The notes beneath the pieces are model-generated. The model was not told the DNA's origin. It ran no database searches and worked only from the letters and a program-made list of their open reading frames with translations. Shown here one piece after another: positions 48,157-57,895 of a stretch of DNA of 64,000 nt (the stretch's first letter is position 1; the number at the start of each line of letters is the position of its first letter). A program made the position numbers and the translations under genes. Source of the DNA: Sulfitobacter albidus (GTDB lineage Bacteria; Pseudomonadota; Alphaproteobacteria; Rhodobacterales; Rhodobacteraceae); contig NZ_CP073581.1 of assembly GCF_018200035.1 (NCBI RefSeq), positions 2,414,501 to 2,478,500 of the forward strand, given 5' to 3'.

Positions 48157-48738
48157 TCAGCTGTCGAGTGTCTTTGCAATCTGCGCGCTGACGTCCTCGA
48201 TGTCAGCGAGACCGTCCACACCGCCCAGCATGCCCTTGGCGTAGTAATAGCCGATCAGCGGCGAGGTCTGTTTGTAATAGGCCAGCAGCCGCACCTTAAG
48301 GCTTTCGGGATTATCGTCGGCGCGCACCGGTTGGCCCGCCTTGCGGGCCTCTTCCGCGCGGCCCACGATCCGATCGACAAGCACTTCGTCGTTGACCTGC
48401 AACTCGATGACGTAGTCGATCTTCTGCCCCGTTTCAGTCATCAGCTCTTCGAGCGCGTCTGCCTGCGCCAGCGTGCGGGGGAAGCCGTCGAAGATGAAGC
48501 CGCCGTGCTCGGACTTGTTGGTCAGCTTTTCGCGGATCAGGCCGATCACGATCTCATCGGTGACAAGCGCGCCGCGGGCCATGACGTCGGCGACGATCTG
48601 GCCCATTTCGGTGCCGCTGTCTTTCGCTTCGCGCAGCATGTCACCGGTTGAGAGCTGGACCATGCCGCGCCCCTCGACCAGATGCCGTGCCTGTGTGCCT
48701 TTGCCCGCGCCGGGCGGTCCAAGAAGAATAATGTTCAT
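48157..48738 (-). CDS. adk: Adenylate kinase, short form
   Basis: Adenylate kinase of 193 residues. The P-loop is [10 protein letters not shown] at 7-16, followed by the AMP-binding LSTGDMLRE and [10 protein letters not shown] stretches. The LID is the short form with few residues after the [17 protein letters not shown] region. It balances AMP, ADP and ATP in the cytoplasm. The ATG overlaps the secY stop by 4 nt. Last gene of the spc unit here; the paired palindromes follow. Confidence 0.96.
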   Translation of the reverse strand: MNIILLGPPGAGKGTQARHLVEGRGMVQLSTGDMLREAKDSGTEMGQIVADVMARGALVTDEIVIGLIREKLTNKSEHGGFIFDGFPRTLAQADALEELMTETGQKIDYVIELQVNDEVLVDRIVGRAEEARKAGQPVRADDNPESLKVRLLAYYKQTSPLIGYYYAKGMLGGVDGLADIEDVSAQIAKTLDS

Positions 48739-50108
48739 CGACGCACCGGGCTCCGTTTCTTGCGTGGCTTACCTTTGCCGCCACCCTTACCGCGCAGCTG
48801 TGATTTCTCAAGCAGACCTTCGTATTGGTGGGCAAGCAGATGGGATTGCACCTGCTGGATCGTATCCATCGTGACCGAGACGACAATCAGCACGGATGTC
48901 CCGCCGAAGTAGAACGGAATGGCGAACTGGCCGCGCAGGATTTCCGGCAGGATACAGACCGCCGCGAGATAGGCAGACCCCAGCACCAGCACGCGGTTGA
49001 CCACGTATTCCAGGTATTCCGCCGTGCGTTTACCGGGGCGGATACCGGGGACAAAGCCGTTCTGGTTCTTGAGATTGTCGGCCACGTCATCGGGTTTGAA
49101 CGCCACGTTGAACGTGTAGAAATACGCAAAGAACACGATCATCACGACGAAGAACAGCAGATAGAGCGGCTGACCGGGGCCGAAGTTGGCCAGAAGCCAG
49201 CTCATCACCGGGTTCGTGGAGTTGCCCGAGAAGGTGCTGATCGTCACCGGCAGCAGCAGCAGCGAGGAGGCAAAGATCGCGGGGATCACGCCCGATGGGT
49301 TGACCTTGACCGGCAGGTGCGAGGAGCCGCCGTCGTAGACCTTCATGCCGACCTGACGGCGCGGGTATTGAATGTGGATCTTGCGCAGCGCGCGCTCCAT
49401 GAACACCACGAACATGATGGTGGCAACCACCATAACCAGCACGCCGACGATGACGGCGGGGCTGATAGCACCCGACCGACCGGAGGCGAAGAACTGCGCG
49501 ATGGCGGCGGGAACCTCGGCGATGATGCCCACAAAGATGATGAGCGAGATGCCGTTGCCGATGCCGCGCGCGGTGATCTGTTCGCCCAGCCACATCAGGA
49601 ACATCGTGCCGCCCACCAGCGTGATCATGCACGACAGGCGGAAGAACATGCCCGGATCGGCGGCGATATCGCCCGCCTCAAGCGAAACGGCGAGGCCGTA
49701 GGACTGCACCGTGGCCAGCGCAACCGTGCCCCAGCGGGTGTATTGGTTGATCTTCTTGCGCCCCTGCTCGCCCTCTTTCTTGAGCTGCTCGAGGCTGGGC
49801 ACCATCGAGGTCAGAAGCTGCACGATGATCGAGGCCGAGATATACGGCATGATTCCCAGCGCAAAGATCCCCATGCGCCCCAGCGCACCGCCGGTGAACA
49901 TCGACACCATGCCGCCGATGCCCTGGCCCGCTTGCTCCATGAAGTCACGCAGCGCGCCGCCGTCGATGCCCGGCACGGGGATGAATGTCCCCAGACGGTA
50001 GACGATCAGCAGGCCCAGCGTGAACAGGATGCGGTGGCGCAGGTCGGTCGCCTTGCCAAAGGCGGACCAGCTTGAATTGGCGGCCATATTCTCGACGGCT
50101 GAAACCAT
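48735..50108 (-). CDS. secY: Preprotein translocase subunit SecY
   Basis: Channel subunit of SecYEG, 457 residues with ten hydrophobic spans. It has [13 protein letters not shown], the [21 protein letters not shown] stretch at the lateral gate and the later [16 protein letters not shown] cytoplasmic loop. The tail is strongly basic. It is translationally coupled to adk by a 4-nt overlap. It is separated from rplO by 116 nt holding a long hairpin. Confidence 0.97.
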   Translation of the reverse strand: MVSAVENMAANSSWSAFGKATDLRHRILFTLGLLIVYRLGTFIPVPGIDGGALRDFMEQAGQGIGGMVSMFTGGALGRMGIFALGIMPYISASIIVQLLTSMVPSLEQLKKEGEQGRKKINQYTRWGTVALATVQSYGLAVSLEAGDIAADPGMFFRLSCMITLVGGTMFLMWLGEQITARGIGNGISLIIFVGIIAEVPAAIAQFFASGRSGAISPAVIVGVLVMVVATIMFVVFMERALRKIHIQYPRRQVGMKVYDGGSSHLPVKVNPSGVIPAIFASSLLLLPVTISTFSGNSTNPVMSWLLANFGPGQPLYLLFFVVMIVFFAYFYTFNVAFKPDDVADNLKNQNGFVPGIRPGKRTAEYLEYVVNRVLVLGSAYLAAVCILPEILRGQFAIPFYFGGTSVLIVVSVTMDTIQQVQSHLLAHQYEGLLEKSQLRGKGGGKGKPRKKRSPVRR

Positions 50109-50128
50109 GAGAGGTGTCCTTATGACTA

Positions 50129-50166
50129 AAACGCCGCCCGCACCGTTTTCCGGCGGGGCGGCGTTT
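50129..50166 (-). terminator. Hairpin between rplO and secY
   Basis: Perfect 11-bp stem AAACGCCGCCC/GGGCGGCGTTT with an inner CCG/CGG pair, 58 nt after the rplO stop and 20 nt before the secY ATG. A short T run follows on the minus strand. It might attenuate transcription into secY or only block RNase decay. Confidence 0.6.
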
Positions 50167-50224
50167 GGGAAAACTTACCTCGACTATCTAAGCGGGTCGC
50201 GCCCGGCTCACAAGTCCGAAGGGC

Positions 50225-50707
50225 TTATTCGGCGGATGCTTCCGCCTTTGGCGCCGCAACGGTGAGGCTGCCGCCGGCTTTCTCGACCGCTTCGATCGCG
50301 GATTTGGAGGCGCCTGTGACGGTGATGTTCATCTTGGCCGTCACATCGCCCTTCGCGAGAACGCGGATGCCGTCACGCTTGCGACGCACCAGACCGGAGG
50401 CGATCAGCGCATCCTCGTCGATGGCGGCTTTTGCGTCGATCTTGCCGTCGTCGATGAATTTTTGGATCAGGCCAAGGTTGATAACGGCGAATTCGCGGCG
50501 GTTGGGCTTGTTGAAGCCACGCTTGGGCAGACGCTGGTAGAGCGGCATCTGGCCGCCTTCGTAGCCTTTGATGGCCACACCGGAGCGGGATTTCTGACCC
50601 TTGATACCACGGCCACCCATCTTACCCTTGCCGGAGCCGGGACCACGCGCGACGCGCGTGCGTTTCTTGGCGGCACCTGGGTTGTCGGAAAGTTCATTCA
50701 GTTTCAT
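50225..50707 (-). CDS. rplO: 50S ribosomal protein L15
   Basis: L15 of 160 residues with [20 protein letters not shown] and the Gly/Lys-rich [20 protein letters not shown] segment that reaches into the 50S core. The ATG at 50707 begins the motif; the in-frame extension to 50758 lacks family character. An acyltransferase gene splits it from rpmD. Confidence 0.97.
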   Translation of the reverse strand: MKLNELSDNPGAAKKRTRVARGPGSGKGKMGGRGIKGQKSRSGVAIKGYEGGQMPLYQRLPKRGFNKPNRREFAVINLGLIQKFIDDGKIDAKAAIDEDALIASGLVRRKRDGIRVLAKGDVTAKMNITVTGASKSAIEAVEKAGGSLTVAAPKAEASAE

Positions 50708-50836
50708 GTCGCTTCTCCTCTTGCCGGAGCTGCCCCCCAGCGACGGGAGCGGGCACACACGGCGTTACGATTCTCATGAGCGTTTTGCGCTCACTGCGCG
50801 CGTATAGGGGGTGACGCGGGCTGAGGCAAGAGGCCC

Positions 50837-51877
50837 TCAGAACCCAAGTACCTTTACGAGGCGAAGTTTGCGCGCGGCCCCCAGAACGGCGAAGGGCGCC
50901 GCAAGGCCGATCGCGGTCGTGGCGAGAAGGAGGACCGGCAGCGCGTCGATCCCCAGCTTGACCAGCGCGATGCGCAGCGCGGCGGAAAAGATCGTATGGG
51001 TGAGGTAGATCACCATCGTCGCAGCACCGAGAGACCGCAGGAGTTTCAACACCCGCGCATCGCCGTCCCGATCCACGCCAAGCCAGACGATCCAGAAGAA
51101 AATCAAAAGCGCCGCCGATGTGGGGATCGAGGCCCGGTCCACCCCGCTTTGCACGACGGCAAGGAGCTGAAAGCCAAATGCCGCCGCTGCGAGGATCATC
51201 AAGAGCGCCGAGGGGCGGTTGATGCGGCCGGTTCCCAGCCCGATGCCCAACAGGAAGAACGGCAGATGCGCGATCATCGGCCCCCAGATCAGCGAGGGCG
51301 TACCGATAAATGCCTGCCCGACTGTCAGTGCGATGGCGAGGCCAAGGGCGCAGTATTCCGCAACCCCGCGCGACGGGGCCCGCGGCCAGGCGGCATAAAG
51401 GAGGATCACCAGACTTTGACACAGAAACAGCGCCCACAGGAACCACAGATGCTCATAGGGCGGCAATGGAATCAGCGGCACGTCCGCAAGGTCGACCGGC
51501 GCATTTACCGCAGCACCACCGACCAGCTTCATCCCGAAAAACAGCCACGTCCACAGGGCCATCGGCCACAGCAGGCGGCTGACGCGGCTTTTCAGCAGCG
51601 TGTCCGCGCGGTATTTTTCCAGCGTGTCGAGGAACAGCAGACCGGACAGGAAGAAAAACAGCGGCATGTGAAACGCATAGATCGCCGTATCCACCGCCGC
51701 GAACAGACCGGTCTCGGGGATCAGCCCGGCCCCGAAGGCCCCGCGCCAGGCATGGCCGAACACAACCAGAATGATCCCGATCCCTTTGGCACTGTCGAGC
51801 GCGTGCAGACGGGCGTTGGCATCGGTCATCAAAGGCGTCTTTGCACTGGATACAAAAGGGGTGGAAAGATCGGTCAT
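50837..51877 (-). CDS. Acyltransferase 3 family membrane protein
   Basis: Integral membrane protein of 346 residues with about ten hydrophobic spans. The N-terminal DSAKGIGIILVVFGHAWRG holds the family's catalytic-site His (near 42), and AFHMPLFFFLSGLLF follows. Such proteins O-acylate sugars of surface polysaccharides, peptidoglycan or lipids; the acceptor is unknown. It lies on the same strand as, and between, rpmD and rplO. It is an unusual guest within the spc genes. The ATG at 51877 is supported by the ORF bounds only, and residue 17 Met is an alternative. Confidence 0.85.
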   Translation of the reverse strand: MTDLSTPFVSSAKTPLMTDANARLHALDSAKGIGIILVVFGHAWRGAFGAGLIPETGLFAAVDTAIYAFHMPLFFFLSGLLFLDTLEKYRADTLLKSRVSRLLWPMALWTWLFFGMKLVGGAAVNAPVDLADVPLIPLPPYEHLWFLWALFLCQSLVILLYAAWPRAPSRGVAEYCALGLAIALTVGQAFIGTPSLIWGPMIAHLPFFLLGIGLGTGRINRPSALLMILAAAAFGFQLLAVVQSGVDRASIPTSAALLIFFWIVWLGVDRDGDARVLKLLRSLGAATMVIYLTHTIFSAALRIALVKLGIDALPVLLLATTAIGLAAPFAVLGAARKLRLVKVLGF

Positions 51878-51963
51878 CTGTCCGCATTAGCAGCAGAATT
51901 AGCTGAAAATTGGGCAACGCGGCAATGAGATTTCCGCAGCGCGCTTCCCCGCTAAAACGCAAA

Positions 51964-51989
51964 ACGCCCCGCGGCTGGGCGCAGGGCGT
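51964..51989 (-). terminator. Terminator-like hairpin after rpmD
   Basis: ACGCCC/GGGCGT stem with an inner GCG/CGC pair, followed on the minus strand by two TTTT runs, about 70 nt past the rpmD stop and before the acyltransferase gene. It suggests at least partial termination at this junction. Confidence 0.55.
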
Positions 51990-51999
51990 CTGACAGGCG

Positions 52000-52041
52000 C
52001 GGAATTTTCGAAAATTCCGGCCGATTTTTTCGAAAAAATCG
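52000..52041. repeat. Paired perfect AT-rich palindromes, rpmD-acyltransferase gap
   Basis: Two perfect 20-nt palindromes lie next to each other: CGGAATTTTCGAAAATTCCG (52000-52019) and CGATTTTTTCGAAAAAATCG (52022-52041), each centred on TTCGAA. They match the pair at 48084-48129 in design and core sequence, so they look like members of an intergenic repeat family. They lie just after rpmD and could also act as terminator stems. Confidence 0.8.
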
Positions 52042-52057
52042 AAACCCTTGGCGGGTG

Positions 52058-52246
52058 TCAGCCTTTTTCTTCGATGATTTCCACCATGTGGCTGACCTTG
52101 TTGATCATGCCACGCACGGCTGGGGTGTCTTCCAGCTCGCGCACGCGGTGCATCTTGTTGAGGCCCAGACCGACCAGCGTTGCACGCTGTTTGGCGGGGC
52201 GGCGGATGGGCGAGCCCACCTGCTTGATCACGAGTGTCTTGGCCAT
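52058..52246 (-). CDS. rpmD: 50S ribosomal protein L30
   Basis: L30 of 62 residues with [26 protein letters not shown] (see residues 6-31), the family core. It follows rpsE after 2 nt. Confidence 0.96.
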   Translation of the reverse strand: MAKTLVIKQVGSPIRRPAKQRATLVGLGLNKMHRVRELEDTPAVRGMINKVSHMVEIIEEKG

Positions 52247-52248
52247 GC

Positions 52249-52827
52249 TTATGCCTCCTCAGCCACTTGCGAGGACGATTCAGCGGCGTCATCGCGTTTT
52301 GGCAGAATGTCGGCCACCTTCTTGCCGCGACGCTGGGCGACGGAGCGGGGCGACTGTTCCTTGCGCAGACCGTCGAGGGTCGCGCGGATCATGTTGTAGG
52401 GGTTCTGGGAGCCGATCGATTTGGCCACGACGTCCTTGACGCCGAGCATTTCGAACACGGCACGCATTGGACCACCGGCGATGATCCCGGTCCCTTCCGG
52501 CGCGGTGCGCATCACGACCTTGCCGGCACCGTGGCGCCCGGCCATGTCGTGGTGCAGCGTGCGGCCTTCGCGCAGCTGCACGCGGATCATCTGACGTTTG
52601 GCCTGCTCGGTCGCCTTGCGGATCGCCTCGGGCACCTCTTTGGCCTTGCCTTTGCCGAAACCGACGCGGCCCTTCTGGTCACCGACCACCACGAGGGCGG
52701 CGAAACCAAAGCGCTTACCACCCTTGACGGTCTTTGATACGCGGTTGATCGCGACCAGACGGTCCGCGAATTCTGGAGCTTCGTCGCGCTGATTGCGGCG
52801 ACCGCCCCGGTTGTCATCTCTGGCCAT
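52249..52827 (-). CDS. rpsE: 30S ribosomal protein S5
   Basis: S5 of 192 residues. It has [20 protein letters not shown], the [23 protein letters not shown]-binding stretch and [20 protein letters not shown]. The ATG at 52827 starts MARDDNRGG; the in-frame upstream extension to 52899 has no family features and would run into the rplR gap. S5 takes part in decoding accuracy at the 30S mRNA entry site. Confidence 0.96.
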   Translation of the reverse strand: MARDDNRGGRRNQRDEAPEFADRLVAINRVSKTVKGGKRFGFAALVVVGDQKGRVGFGKGKAKEVPEAIRKATEQAKRQMIRVQLREGRTLHHDMAGRHGAGKVVMRTAPEGTGIIAGGPMRAVFEMLGVKDVVAKSIGSQNPYNMIRATLDGLRKEQSPRSVAQRRGKKVADILPKRDDAAESSSQVAEEA

Positions 52828-52929
52828 CTTGGCCTCCTGTTCATGGTGGGCTGGCGCCCGGTTCATGTCGGTCCCGGTGGGCGGATGCCCCCTGACCATC
52901 GAGGGGGCCGCGAACGGCCCCCTGCGGGT

Positions 52930-53289
52930 TTAGATTTTCAGACCACCTTCGCGGGCGGCATCAGCAAGCGCCTTAACCTTCCCGTGAAAGAGGAAGCCAC
53001 CACGGTCGAAATACGCGGTCTCGACCCCGGCCTTCTTGGCACGCTCGGCAATCGCGGCGCCCACTTTCGTAGCCGCTTCGATGTTGTTCTTGCCGACGAC
53101 GCCCAGATCCTTTTCGAGGGTCGAGGCGGCCGCGACGGTCTTGCCGTTCACGTCGTCGATCAGCTGAACGCTGATGTTCTTGTTGGAGCGGTGCACCGAC
53201 AGGCGCATGCGGCCCGCGTTGGTGCGGCGCAGTTTGTTCCGAACGCGCAGGCGGCGTTTGATGAACAGCTGACGTTTTGTGTTTGCCAT
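52930..53289 (-). CDS. rplR: 50S ribosomal protein L18
   Basis: L18 of 119 residues, basic N-terminus ([13 protein letters not shown]) then [17 protein letters not shown] and the [20 protein letters not shown] end. It binds 5S rRNA. The ATG shares one base with the rplF stop. Confidence 0.97.
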   Translation of the reverse strand: MANTKRQLFIKRRLRVRNKLRRTNAGRMRLSVHRSNKNISVQLIDDVNGKTVAAASTLEKDLGVVGKNNIEAATKVGAAIAERAKKAGVETAYFDRGGFLFHGKVKALADAAREGGLKI

Positions 53290-53822
53290 TACTTCTTCTT
53301 CCCTTCTTTGCGGAAGATGAACTCACCCTTGTAGCGGATGCCCTTGCCCTTGTAGGGCTCGGGCTTGCGCCAGGCGCGGATGTTCGCGGCAACCTGACCA
53401 ACGAGCTGTTCGTCGGTGCCTTCCACAATGATTTCGGTCTGCTTGGGCGCCGTCACGGTCACGCCCTCGGGCGCGGTGTAATCGACGTCGTGCGACAGGC
53501 CGAGGTTCAGTTTCAGCGTGTTGCCCTGCATCTGGGCACGGTAACCAACACCCTGGATCTCAAGCTCTTTCTTGAAGCCGGTGGTAACACCGGTGACAAG
53601 GTTGGCGACCATCGTGCGGGACATGCCCCACTGCTGGCGCGCGCGCTTGGATTTGCCACGGGGCACGACCGAGACGGAACCGTCTTCGACTTTCAGATCC
53701 ACGTCGTCGGTGGCGTGAAAGCTGCGCGTGCCCTTGGGGCCTTTGACTTCGATCGTCTGACCGGAAACGGACGCCGTGACGCCGTCGGGCAGATCGACCG
53801 GTTTTTTACCAATACGAGACAT
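53289..53822 (-). CDS. rplF: 50S ribosomal protein L6
   Basis: L6 of 177 residues with two repeated folds. [15 protein letters not shown] opens the first, and the second carries the family end [16 protein letters not shown] before a Lys-rich tail. It lies near the sarcin-ricin loop and the 50S stalk base. The start is 10 nt from the rpsH stop. Confidence 0.97.
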   Translation of the reverse strand: MSRIGKKPVDLPDGVTASVSGQTIEVKGPKGTRSFHATDDVDLKVEDGSVSVVPRGKSKRARQQWGMSRTMVANLVTGVTTGFKKELEIQGVGYRAQMQGNTLKLNLGLSHDVDYTAPEGVTVTAPKQTEIIVEGTDEQLVGQVAANIRAWRKPEPYKGKGIRYKGEFIFRKEGKKK

Positions 53823-53832
53823 CAGCCCCTCC

Positions 53833-54225
53833 TTAGAATACGGTGCAGAGCACTTCGCCGCCGACGTTGTGGCTGCGCGCGCTTGCGTCCGACATCACAC
53901 CTTTTGAGGTGGAGACAATCGACACCCCGAGGCCCTGACGGACCTGTGGGACATCCTGTGCGCCCATGTAGACGCGGCGACCTGGTTTCGACACGCGCTT
54001 GAGCTCGCGAATGACGGGCTCGCCTTCGTAGTACTTCAGGCTGATCTCGATAGCGGGGTGGCCGTCGGCACCGGTGGTTTTCTCAAACCCACGGATATAC
54101 CCTTCGTCCGCCAGCACTTCGAGCACACGCTCGCGCAGCTTGGAGGCGGGGGTGATGACAGTCGACTTGCCGCGCAACTGGCTGTTGCGCATACGGGTCA
54201 GCATATCTGCGATAGGATCGTTCAT
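53833..54225 (-). CDS. rpsH: 30S ribosomal protein S8
   Basis: S8 of 130 residues. [14 protein letters not shown] opens it and the C-terminal [20 protein letters not shown] holds the 16S-binding STSKG motif. In E. coli, S8 also represses the spc operon; no matching operator was identified by eye here. Confidence 0.97.
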   Translation of the reverse strand: MNDPIADMLTRMRNSQLRGKSTVITPASKLRERVLEVLADEGYIRGFEKTTGADGHPAIEISLKYYEGEPVIRELKRVSKPGRRVYMGAQDVPQVRQGLGVSIVSTSKGVMSDASARSHNVGGEVLCTVF

Positions 54226-54238
54226 CTGATGCGCTCCC

Positions 54239-54544
54239 TTACCAGCTCGACTTCACCAGGCCGGGGATCTGGCCCATGGAGCCGAGATCCCGCAGCGCGA
54301 TGCGCGAGATTTTGAGTTTACGGTAGTAGGCGTGCGGACGACCCGTCAGCTGGCACCGGTTGTGCAGGCGCACAGCCGAAGAGTTGCGGGGCAGCTTTGC
54401 CAGCTTCAGGGAGGCGCGGAAACGCTCTTCCATCGGCTTGCTTTCGTCGTTGATGATCTCTTTCAACGCGGCACGCTTTTCGGCGTATTTCTTGACCAGT
54501 GCTTCACGCTTCTTTTCGCGTGCGATCATGGATTTCTTAGCCAT
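54239..54544 (-). CDS. rpsN: 30S ribosomal protein S14
   Basis: S14 of 101 residues, the long form without zinc Cys pairs. [20 protein letters not shown] opens it and [20 protein letters not shown] is the conserved core. It sits in the 30S head. Confidence 0.97.
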   Translation of the reverse strand: MAKKSMIAREKKREALVKKYAEKRAALKEIINDESKPMEERFRASLKLAKLPRNSSAVRLHNRCQLTGRPHAYYRKLKISRIALRDLGSMGQIPGLVKSSW

Positions 54545-54561
54545 ATCTCTATCCTTCCCGA

Positions 54562-55125
54562 TCAGCTGTTGAAGGGCATGTTGAAAGCTTTCAACAGCGC
54601 CTTGGCTTCAGCGTCGGTTTTCGCCGTGGTGGCGATCACGATGTCCATGCCCCAGGTTTCGTCGACTTTATCAAAGTCGATTTCGGGGAACACGATGTGC
54701 TCTTTCATGCCCATGGCATAGTTGCCACGGCCGTCGAAAGATTTGCCCGGAATGCCGCGGAAGTCGCGGATACGGGGCATTGCGATCGTGATCAGACGGT
54801 CGAGGAATTCGTACATACGCGCACCGCGCAGGGTCACTTTCGCGCCCAGCGGCATGTCTTCGCGTACACGGAAACCGGCGATGGATTTCTTGGCCTTGGT
54901 GGTCAGCGCCTTCTGGCCCGCAATCGCGGTCAGGTCTTCCTGAGCGGATTTGGCTTTCTTGCTGTCACGCACGGCTTCGGCACCGCAGCCGATGTTCAGA
55001 ACGATCTTGTCCAGACGCGGGATCTGCATGTCGTTCTTATAGCCGAACTCTTCTTTCAGAGCGGCGCGGATGCGGTCGTTGTAATCGGCACGCAGGCGGG
55101 GGATGTAGGTTGCATCGTCGAGCAT
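54562..55125 (-). CDS. rplE: 50S ribosomal protein L5
   Basis: L5 of 187 residues with [15 protein letters not shown] and [18 protein letters not shown]. It binds 5S rRNA and contacts the P-site tRNA. The ATG shares one base with the rplX stop. Confidence 0.97.
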   Translation of the reverse strand: MLDDATYIPRLRADYNDRIRAALKEEFGYKNDMQIPRLDKIVLNIGCGAEAVRDSKKAKSAQEDLTAIAGQKALTTKAKKSIAGFRVREDMPLGAKVTLRGARMYEFLDRLITIAMPRIRDFRGIPGKSFDGRGNYAMGMKEHIVFPEIDFDKVDETWGMDIVIATTAKTDAEAKALLKAFNMPFNS

Positions 55126-55430
55126 CAGATCACGTCCCCTGTTGTCTTGGCAAAGCGCACTTTCTTGTCGCCGTCCATCTTGAAACCAACGCGCGAAGGC
55201 TTGCCGTTGGCATCCTTGATCGCGAGATTGCTCAGATCGATCGGCATCGCCTTGGGCAGACGGCCGCCCTGCGATGTCTGGGTCTGGCGGGTGGCGCGGA
55301 TGGCGATGTTGATGCCATCGACCACGGCCTTGTTCGACTTGGGATCAACCGAGGAAATCGTGCCCTCTTTGCCCTTGTCCTTACCGGCAAGCACGATGAC
55401 CGTGTCACCTTTCTTCAGCTTGGCAGCCAT
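55125..55430 (-). CDS. rplX: 50S ribosomal protein L24
   Basis: L24 of 101 residues, a KOW-domain protein: [20 protein letters not shown] opens it. It initiates 50S assembly near the tunnel exit. The stop overlaps the rplE start by one base, and rplN ends 2 nt before its start. Confidence 0.97.
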   Translation of the reverse strand: MAAKLKKGDTVIVLAGKDKGKEGTISSVDPKSNKAVVDGINIAIRATRQTQTSQGGRLPKAMPIDLSNLAIKDANGKPSRVGFKMDGDKKVRFAKTTGDVI

Positions 55431-55432
55431 GA

Positions 55433-55801
55433 TTACAGCACCTCCGGAGCGAGCGAGATGATTTTCATGAAGTTCTTGCCGCGCAGTTCGCGCACGACGG
55501 GCCCAAAGATACGGGTGCCGACGGGCTCGTTGTTATTGTTGAGAATAACGGCTGCGTTGCGGTCAAAGCGGATGGCGGTGCCATCGTCGCGGCGAACTTC
55601 CTTGGCGGTGCGAACGACGACGGCCTTGCGGACGTCACCTTTTTTCACACGACCGCGGGGGATGGCTTCCTTGACCGAGACGACAATGATGTCGCCGACG
55701 GATGCGTATTTACGCTTGGAACCACCCAGGACCTTGATGCACTGAACACGGCGCGCGCCGCTGTTGTCAGCAACATCCAGGTTGGTCTGCATCTGGATCA
55801 T
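55433..55801 (-). CDS. rplN: 50S ribosomal protein L14
   Basis: L14 of 122 residues, standard length. [20 protein letters not shown] opens it and [17 protein letters not shown] is the conserved C-terminal part. It sits in an intersubunit bridge. A 66-nt gap separates it from rpsQ. Confidence 0.97.
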   Translation of the reverse strand: MIQMQTNLDVADNSGARRVQCIKVLGGSKRKYASVGDIIVVSVKEAIPRGRVKKGDVRKAVVVRTAKEVRRDDGTAIRFDRNAAVILNNNNEPVGTRIFGPVVRELRGKNFMKIISLAPEVL

Positions 55802-55867
55802 TTGGTTTCTCCCGACCTTTGGGGGGCGATGCGTGCCTGATCCCCAGGGTTTCGATTAACGGATCGT

Positions 55868-56113
55868 TTACGCTTCGGCTTTCGCGCCTGCGTAGACTTC
55901 CCAACGTTTCGTCTTGGACTTTGGCGCGCATTCGATGATGCGGACCGTGTCACCTACCTTGTAGGTGTTGTTCTCATCGTGGGCCCGGTACTTCTTGGAC
56001 TTACGGATGGTCTTTTTCAGAACGGGGTGCGTGAAGCGGCGTTCGACCGAAACAGTCACCGTCTGGGCGTTGGCGTCCGATGTCACGGTTCCTTGAAGGA
56101 TACGCTTGGGCAT
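55868..56113 (-). CDS. rpsQ: 30S ribosomal protein S17
   Basis: S17 of 81 residues with [20 protein letters not shown] and the [19 protein letters not shown] loop. It binds the 5' domain of 16S rRNA early in assembly. It begins 3 nt after the rpmC stop. Confidence 0.97.
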   Translation of the reverse strand: MPKRILQGTVTSDANAQTVTVSVERRFTHPVLKKTIRKSKKYRAHDENNTYKVGDTVRIIECAPKSKTKRWEVYAGAKAEA

Positions 56114-56116
56114 GGA

Positions 56117-56326
56117 TCAGGCCTCCGCATTGGCGGCGCCGGCCGCTTTTTCGTTCAGAATGGTTTTGACGCGGGCAACGTCGCGTTTGACCGCACGCAG
56201 GCGCGCGGGGTTTTCCAGCTGGCCGGTGGCTTGCTGGAAACGCAGGTTGAACGCTTCTTTCTTGAGGGTGACGAGCTGATCGCGCAGCTGGTCTGGCGTC
56301 TTGTCACGCAGTTCATTGGCACTCAT
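56117..56326 (-). CDS. rpmC: 50S ribosomal protein L29
   Basis: L29 of 69 residues, two-helix type, with [20 protein letters not shown] and the later [17 protein letters not shown]. Normally rpmC directly follows rplP; here the four-gene block at 56502-58797 lies between, and rpmC starts a new transcription unit. Confidence 0.96.
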   Translation of the reverse strand: MSANELRDKTPDQLRDQLVTLKKEAFNLRFQQATGQLENPARLRAVKRDVARVKTILNEKAAGAANAEA

Positions 56327-56404
56327 GCCGATATTCCTTTTTCAACATCACCGGGGGGCCGCTTGCGCGTGACCCCGATTCCCGGTGGAGTGGGTGAAGT
56401 GCGC

Positions 56405-56433
56405 CGTATAGGAGGGATCCCGCACTGGCGCAA
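56405..56433 (-). promoter_or_regulatory. Predicted promoter of rpmC-rpsQ-rplN...
   Basis: TTGCGC-N17-TATACG on the minus strand, about 79 nt before the rpmC ATG, in the divergent gap to the plus-strand gene at 56502. The -10 and the spacing are strong. A promoter is expected here because the neighbouring upstream gene points away. Confidence 0.7.
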
Positions 56434-56501
56434 CCCCTCTTTCCCGCACCGGCGATTGCGCCTATGGCTGGGGGGCATCCCGGCTAGCAGAAAGGCCCGT
56501 C

Positions 56502-57113
56502 ATGGCAACGCTGAAATCCCTTTTCGTCACCCGTCTCTACCACGCCGCGTTGGGCGATACGGTTGACCAATCCGAGCTTGAGGCGTCGTGCTATGCCATC
56601 GCAGAGGATGACGAGGCCGGGCAGGCATGGTGCGAGGAAAACGGCTATCCGGGCTATACTTCCTACGCGTCGCTGACCGATCTGGGCTGGCGGTTTCCGA
56701 TCTTTGCCGATGTGATCCGCGCGCTGGATGCCCATGTCGCTGCCTTTGCCGAAGAACTGGCCCTGGATCTGGACGGGCGGGAGCTGAAGCTGGAGGACAT
56801 CTGGATCAACATCCTGCCCGAGGGCGGCAGCCATTCGGGCCACATCCACCCCCATTCCGTCATCTCCGGCACCACCTATGTGGCCATGCCAGACGGCGCG
56901 AGTGCGATCAAATTCGAGGATCCGCGCCTGCCGATGATGATGGCCGCCCCCGCCCGCCGCAAGGACGCGGACGAGACGCTGCGCCCCTTTGTCTACGCCG
57001 CCCCCGCCGTCGGCGACGTGCTGCTGTGGGAGAGTTTCCTGCGCCACGAGGTGCCGATGAACCAGTCAGAGGACGACCGGATCTCGGTCTCATTCAACTA
57101 TAGCTGGGGCTAG
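56502..57113 (+). CDS. TIGR02466-like 2OG-Fe(II) oxygenase family protein
   Basis: Protein of 203 residues. A likely jelly-roll metal site is SHSGHIHPHSVISGTTYV (around 108-125), and the C-terminal half has the second His in LLWESFLRHEVPMN followed by Arg in DDRISVSFNY. This arrangement of His, acidic or His, His and Arg fits the 2-oxoglutarate/Fe(II) fold of the TIGR02466 group. Substrate unknown. It lies between rpmC (divergent) and the VWA gene, with which it converges by a 4-nt overlap. Confidence 0.8.
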   Translation: MATLKSLFVTRLYHAALGDTVDQSELEASCYAIAEDDEAGQAWCEENGYPGYTSYASLTDLGWRFPIFADVIRALDAHVAAFAEELALDLDGRELKLEDIWINILPEGGSHSGHIHPHSVISGTTYVAMPDGASAIKFEDPRLPMMMAAPARRKDADETLRPFVYAAPAVGDVLLWESFLRHEVPMNQSEDDRISVSFNYSWG

Positions 57114-57793
57114 AACAGGATCGTGCAGCCCAGCGTGACGCGCAGCGCGCCGATCAGCTCATCGAGGGTTTCGGCGCGCACGTATTTCCCGCCGGTCGTG
57201 TCGGCCAGGCAGCGGGCGGGGGCGTCTGCCTCGCGGTACTCCGCCGCGCCCTGGCTTTGCCACGAGAAGTAATCGCCCCGCACCTTGAAGCCGATCACAT
57301 GCACGGTGGTGTCGATGCCTGTCGCCTCCAGCTCAGCGGCGAGCTGGCAGGGCGTGCCGCCGCAGGTTTCCTTCCCGTCGGTGACCAGCACAATGGTCGC
57401 CGGGCGCGTCTCGTGCGCGAGCGCCTGTGCCGCGAGCGCGACGGCGGCCGTCAGCGCGGTGCTGCCCTCGGGCGTCAGCGCATCGGTGGTGGCGATGATC
57501 GCGCCCGCCGCATCCGCGCGGGGCGGAAAATGCAGGGTGATCCCGGTGCACAGATCGTCGCCGCCGGGCCCGTAGGTCACCAACCCCAGCTTGCGGCTCT
57601 GCGCGATCTGCGGAAGGGCTGTGCGCAGGGCCTCGCGCGCCTCGAAGATCCGCGGCTCATCCAGATCGTTGAACCCCATCTCCGACATCGACCCCGATCC
57701 GTCAAACACGATCATCGCGTCATCGGTGCAGGTCTGGCTGGCAAGGCCGGGCGTGGCGAGGGTGGCCGCGAGGACAAGGGGTGTGAGGCGCAT
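57110..57793 (-). CDS. Exported VWA-domain protein
   Basis: Protein of 227 residues with a signal peptide at about 1-18 and one von Willebrand factor A domain. The MIDAS motif is DGSGSMS (near 29-35), with the later Thr (GSTALT) and Asp (VTDGKE) that complete metal binding. Six or more Cys after the signal peptide could form disulfides outside the cytoplasm. The binding partner is unknown. The ATG at 57793 begins the signal peptide. Confidence 0.85.
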   Translation of the reverse strand: MRLTPLVLAATLATPGLASQTCTDDAMIVFDGSGSMSEMGFNDLDEPRIFEAREALRTALPQIAQSRKLGLVTYGPGGDDLCTGITLHFPPRADAAGAIIATTDALTPEGSTALTAAVALAAQALAHETRPATIVLVTDGKETCGGTPCQLAAELEATGIDTTVHVIGFKVRGDYFSWQSQGAAEYREADAPARCLADTTGGKYVRAETLDELIGALRVTLGCTILF

Positions 57794-57895
57794 CCCGCTA
57801 GCCTGCCACGCGCCCCCTGCCCTGTCGAGCGCGACCATGGGCTTGGCTGGTCAATTTGCCGCGCGCCCGTTAGCCTGCGCGAAACGGAGGGCGCG

